Source of the DNA: Bradyrhizobium sp. ARR65
GTDB lineage: Bacteria > Pseudomonadota > Alphaproteobacteria > Rhizobiales > Xanthobacteraceae
DNA length: 54,570 bases
NCBI RefSeq assembly: GCF_000472385.1
Contig: NZ_AWZU01000025.1
Location: 1 to 54,570, forward strand
Reading direction: 5' to 3'
The notes under the pieces: generated by a model
The model's database searches: none
Told to the model about the DNA's origin: nothing
What the model saw: the letters and a program-made list of their open reading frames with translations, nothing else
Program-made: the position numbers and the translations under genes
Shown here: positions 52,129-54,570 of the stretch, piece after piece
Position numbering within the stretch: position 1 is the first letter of the stretch
How the letters are laid out: each line of letters begins with the position of its first letter

Positions 52129-52347
52129 CTAGTAGCCTTTCTTCGTGCTTGAGCCAGTGGTCTGACCCGGCTGGGGAGCGCCCTGTTGCCCCATTCCCTT
52201 GGCTTGCGTCGACGCGCCCGTATGTGCCCTCTTGGCGCTCTTGGCGTGCATCTGGTGCGCCGTCTTGCCCGACGTCCCCATTGCAAGGGCGGCAGGCGAT
52301 GCGGTGATGAGCGCAGCCGCCGAAAGTGCGATGATCAAAGATTTCAT
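52129..52347 (-). CDS. Small secreted hypothetical protein under stress control
   Basis: The 72-residue product has a clear signal peptide (MKSLIIALSAAALITASPAA, cleavage after ALA) and a mature part of about 50 residues rich in Lys, Ala, Gln, Gly and Thr (AHQMHAKSAKRAHTG, MGQQGAPQPGQTTG). No fold or family was recognised; it is probably disordered in the periplasm. It is a complete transcription unit: a perfect EcfG-type promoter 35-59 bases upstream, AAGGAGGAG before the ATG, and a strong terminator after it. This is good evidence that the small gene is real. Confidence 0.85.
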   Translation of the reverse strand: MKSLIIALSAAALITASPAALAMGTSGKTAHQMHAKSAKRAHTGASTQAKGMGQQGAPQPGQTTGSSTKKGY

Positions 52348-52381
52348 GTCAGTTCTCCTCCTTAAGGATGAGACAATGATC

Positions 52382-52406
52382 AACGAGCGGCGGCCAGAGC
52401 CGTTCC
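52382..52406 (-). promoter_or_regulatory. Consensus sigma-EcfG promoter
   Basis: Minus strand GGAAC (52406-52402), exactly 16 bases, then CGTT (52385-52382): a full match to the alphaproteobacterial general stress consensus. The -10 box is 35 bases before the ATG of the small secreted protein. The rest of 52407-52763 shows no gene. Confidence 0.85.
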
Positions 52407-52763
52407 ATGAACGGTTGTTCATCATCGACTCCGCAATGCGAAGAGATACGCGTGAAGCACAGGTCACCACGGGACCGCGTATTCATCCGGCGCCGCGGCA
52501 AGCGAGCTCTGAGCTGTTGCATTCCTTCCCCCCTCACCGTGGAGACAAAGGCGGATTTCATCGGCCCTTTCCATAAACAACCACGCCGAAGCGAAGCCAC
52601 AGGCCGCACTCGCGGATGGACGCATTCCACGCATGGCCCGCAACCGGACATTGGCAAATGGACGGCTTCCCAAACCGCGCCCGCGCGGCGTAGGCTTGCG
52701 GTGCGGCACGGTTCATTGTCGGGCCGCGAACTTACAAAAGAAAAATCGTCAAGGGAGAAACCG

Positions 52764-54008
52764 ATGAATCGATCCACCCGCATGGCGCGGCTCAGTTCCG
52801 GCCTGCTTGCCGCCACCGCGATTTGGCTTGCGGCCCCCGCTCATGCCCAGTCCGGCGAGCCGATCAAGATCGGCGTGATTGCCGAAGTGCAGTCGATCGC
52901 CGGCGCGGCCACACCCGGCGGCGCGCAGATCGCCGCCGACGAGATCAACGCCAAGGGCGGCATCTTGGGGCGCAAGATCGAGATCGTGACTTACGACAAT
53001 CACTCGTCCTCGGCAGATTCCGTGCGCGCCTTTCAGCGCGCCGCCAATGAGGACAAGGTGAGCGCCGTCATCGCGAGCTACATCAGCGAGGTGGTGCTCG
53101 CGTTGGAGCCCTGGTCGGCGCGGCTGAAGCTGCCGCTGATCACGCCGGGCGCCGCATCCAACGAAATCACCAAGGCGATCCATAATGATTACGACAAGTA
53201 CAAATACGTTTTTCACGGTTATTTGACGTCGGCGGCGCAGGCGCAATTGGTGTGCGATGCGGCCAAGGATCTTTTGGTCGATAATCTCAAATTCAAGAGC
53301 GCCGCGATCATGAGCGAGGACGCGGCCTGGACCAAGCCGCTCGACATCGGTTACGAGGCCTGCCTGCCGAAGGCGGGACTGAAGGTGGTCGAGCACGTCC
53401 GCTTCTCGCCCGACACCACCGACTTCACGCCGATCTTCAACAACATCGAGAACAAGAAGCCGGATGTGATCGTCACCGGCATCTCGCATGTCGGCGTGCA
53501 GCCCACCGTGCAATGGAAGAACCAGCAGGTGCCGGTCCCGATGTTCGGCATCAGCGCGCAGGCGCTGAGCCCGACCTTCTGGAAGGACACCAATGGCGCA
53601 GCCGAAGGCGTGCCGTCGCTCGCGGTCGCGACGCCTGATGTCGCGGTGACCCCCAAGACAAAGCCGTTTGCAGCGGCCTTCAAGGCGAAGTTCGGCACGC
53701 CGCCGGCCTATACCGGCTACACGGCTTACGACGACGTCTACATCATCGCCGAAGCGATTCAGCGCGCCGGCTCCACCGATCCCGACAAGGTGGTGGCGGA
53801 GATGGAGAAGACCAATTTCGAAGGCACCATCGGCCGCATCGCATTCTACGGCAAGGACGACGAGTTCACCCATGGCATCAAGTCGGGCCCGGGCTACGTG
53901 ACGGGTCTCGTCTTCCAGTGGCAGAGCGAGAAGCAGGTCACGGTCTGGCCGAAGGCGATCGCGGAAGGAAAGCTAAAGTTCCCGGACTTCGTGAAGCTGT
54001 CGCAGTAA
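52764..54008 (+). CDS. Branched-chain-amino-acid-type ABC substrate-binding protein
   Basis: The 414-residue periplasmic protein has a signal peptide (cleavage after AHA, residue 28) and a Peripla_BP_6 (LivK-like) fold. Landmarks are IKIGVIAEVQSIAGAATPGG near residue 34, AADEINAKGGILGRKIEIVT near 58, VSAVIASYISEVVLALEPWS near 98 and a TAYDDVYIIAEAIQRAGSTD segment near 318. AAGGGAG precedes the ATG. Family members bind amino acids, amides or aromatic acids. The permease and ATPase genes are not in the window; they may lie beyond the repeat at its end. The ligand cannot be told. Confidence 0.92.
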   Translation: MNRSTRMARLSSGLLAATAIWLAAPAHAQSGEPIKIGVIAEVQSIAGAATPGGAQIAADEINAKGGILGRKIEIVTYDNHSSSADSVRAFQRAANEDKVSAVIASYISEVVLALEPWSARLKLPLITPGAASNEITKAIHNDYDKYKYVFHGYLTSAAQAQLVCDAAKDLLVDNLKFKSAAIMSEDAAWTKPLDIGYEACLPKAGLKVVEHVRFSPDTTDFTPIFNNIENKKPDVIVTGISHVGVQPTVQWKNQQVPVPMFGISAQALSPTFWKDTNGAAEGVPSLAVATPDVAVTPKTKPFAAAFKAKFGTPPAYTGYTAYDDVYIIAEAIQRAGSTDPDKVVAEMEKTNFEGTIGRIAFYGKDDEFTHGIKSGPGYVTGLVFQWQSEKQVTVWPKAIAEGKLKFPDFVKLSQ

Positions 54009-54029
54009 GGCGCAGCTACTCTCAACTCC

Positions 54030-54220
54030 TCATGGCCGGGCTCGCCGCACCCGCCGAAGCCTTAGCGTAGGCGGGTCCCGGCCATCCGCGTTGCTTGACA
54101 CGGTCATTCCGGGGTGCCTCGAAGAGGCCAACCCGGAATCTCGAGATTCTCAGGTGCGCAATTGCGCACCATAGTTCGATGCTTCGCATCGCCCCGGCGG
54201 AATGGCAGGAGTGTCTGGAT
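54030..54220. repeat. REP-like palindromic region
   Basis: Several intergenic palindromes in a row: GAATCTCGAGATTC (54137-54150 region), a perfect 18-base GGTGCGCAATTGCGCACC (54153-54170), and CGATGC/GCATCG (54177-54191). The opening CATTCCGGGG and later CCGGCGGAATG resemble a frequent dispersed element of this lineage. No gene is credible here, nor in 54221-54430. Confidence 0.65.
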
Positions 54221-54429
54221 GCCTCGGCAAGTCGGCGTTTGCGCCGCGCCAAGTGCTTTTGCCCGCCGGGCGAATCTGTTCAATTGTCTCTGCGGTACAT
54301 CACTCGCGCGGCTCAAAACGCCTTTAAAGCGCTTGCGCGCAAAAACTGATTTCGTGAGCCGCTTCAAGCTGATTTGGCCTGTCCAGATCTGCGAGCCAAA
54401 ATATTCTTCTTTCGTTTTTTTCAGAAATT

Positions 54430-54570
54430 GATGATTACTCCCGGCCGTTCCGCGCCGACATGAGGGGCGTTACGCGTCGTCACGAACGTGGAGCGGAATG
54501 CGGTGGCCGCGACGGTGCTGAGAGACGTGCAGCATCCTTTGCGGACGGCGAAGTCGTGTGGTCCTGGCGC
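54430..54570. repeat. Left part of a dispersed intergenic repeat (window edge)
   Basis: This is non-coding text that I recall from Bradyrhizobium-type genomes (GCGCCGACATGAGGGGCGTT near 54456). The last 22 bases equal the first 22 of the window. The two edges are thus the left and right halves of one repeat family, either the same copy (if the sequence were circular) or two copies where an assembly broke. Confidence 0.5.

Noticed and set aside
1..54570. The window as a circular plasmid or phage genome
   Set aside because: The matching ends are only 22 bases, lie in a dispersed repeat, and there are no replication, partition, capsid or integrase genes; the content is chromosomal.

Overview
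The window is GC-rich alphaproteobacterial chromosome, most likely from Bradyrhizobium or a close relative (Nitrobacteraceae). This rests on the flaF/flbT/fliX regulatory genes, CtrA-type and sigma-54-type promoters, sigma-EcfG (general stress response) promoter signatures, a one-cysteine DksA, and dispersed palindromic repeats of a type I recall from Bradyrhizobium and Rhodopseudomonas. No rRNA, tRNA, CRISPR or prophage was seen. Both window ends lie in what looks like one dispersed repeat, and the first and last 22 bases are identical. The window is therefore probably a contig broken inside repeats.

Layout. 1-1.8 kb: a dispersed repeat carrying a frameshifted IS110-family transposase, plus a palindromic element. 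1.8-6.3 kb: a 2-keto-4-pentenoate hydratase-like enzyme, dksA, and two separate modules in which an NAD(P)-binding reductase is divergent from an HxlR regulator. 6.3-26.9 kb: a flagellar locus. It holds fliX and flgI (divergent), a FlgJ-like rod-binding protein, a FlgN-like chaperone, a FlaG-like protein, flaF, two tandem 747-residue flagellins, flbT, flgL, flgK and flgE. Inside the locus, between flbT and flgL, sits a tightly overlapping four-gene operon of unknown function: a GT-A-like glycosyltransferase, a large PLP enzyme, an ATP-grasp ligase and an aromatic-amino-acid-decarboxylase-like enzyme. 27-30.5 kb: an exported MsrB, an FAD oxidoreductase, a SixA-type phosphatase and a universal stress protein.

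30.9-34.8 kb: a periplasmic alcohol-oxidation cluster of PQQ dehydrogenase, c-type cytochrome and an XoxJ-like binding protein, followed by a Tat-exported sugar isomerase-like protein. The dehydrogenase has the Asp-x-Asp signature of lanthanide enzymes but lacks the usual adjacent-cysteine pair. 34.7-39.2 kb: a TonB-dependent receptor and PepSY membrane protein behind a Zur-box-like palindrome. Upstream are a truncated copy of the receptor's 5' end and a well-preserved cobalamin riboswitch with no intact gene directly behind it. 39.4-47.8 kb: a DUF1127 protein, a MocR regulator with three direct repeats in its promoter, two small membrane proteins, an MHYT-PAS-GGDEF-EAL protein and two MFS transporters. 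47.9-54 kb: two probable stress-response genes (DUF892 and a small secreted protein with a perfect EcfG promoter), a YbhN-like membrane protein, an SGNH hydrolase and a branched-chain-amino-acid-type binding protein.

How it fits together. CtrA-like boxes lie upstream of fliX, flbT and the first flagellin, and sigma-54 promoters precede flgI and flgE. This suggests a Caulobacter-like flagellar hierarchy. The embedded enzyme operon is the best candidate for an undescribed system. Its position suggests a surface or flagellin modification pathway, but that is inference.
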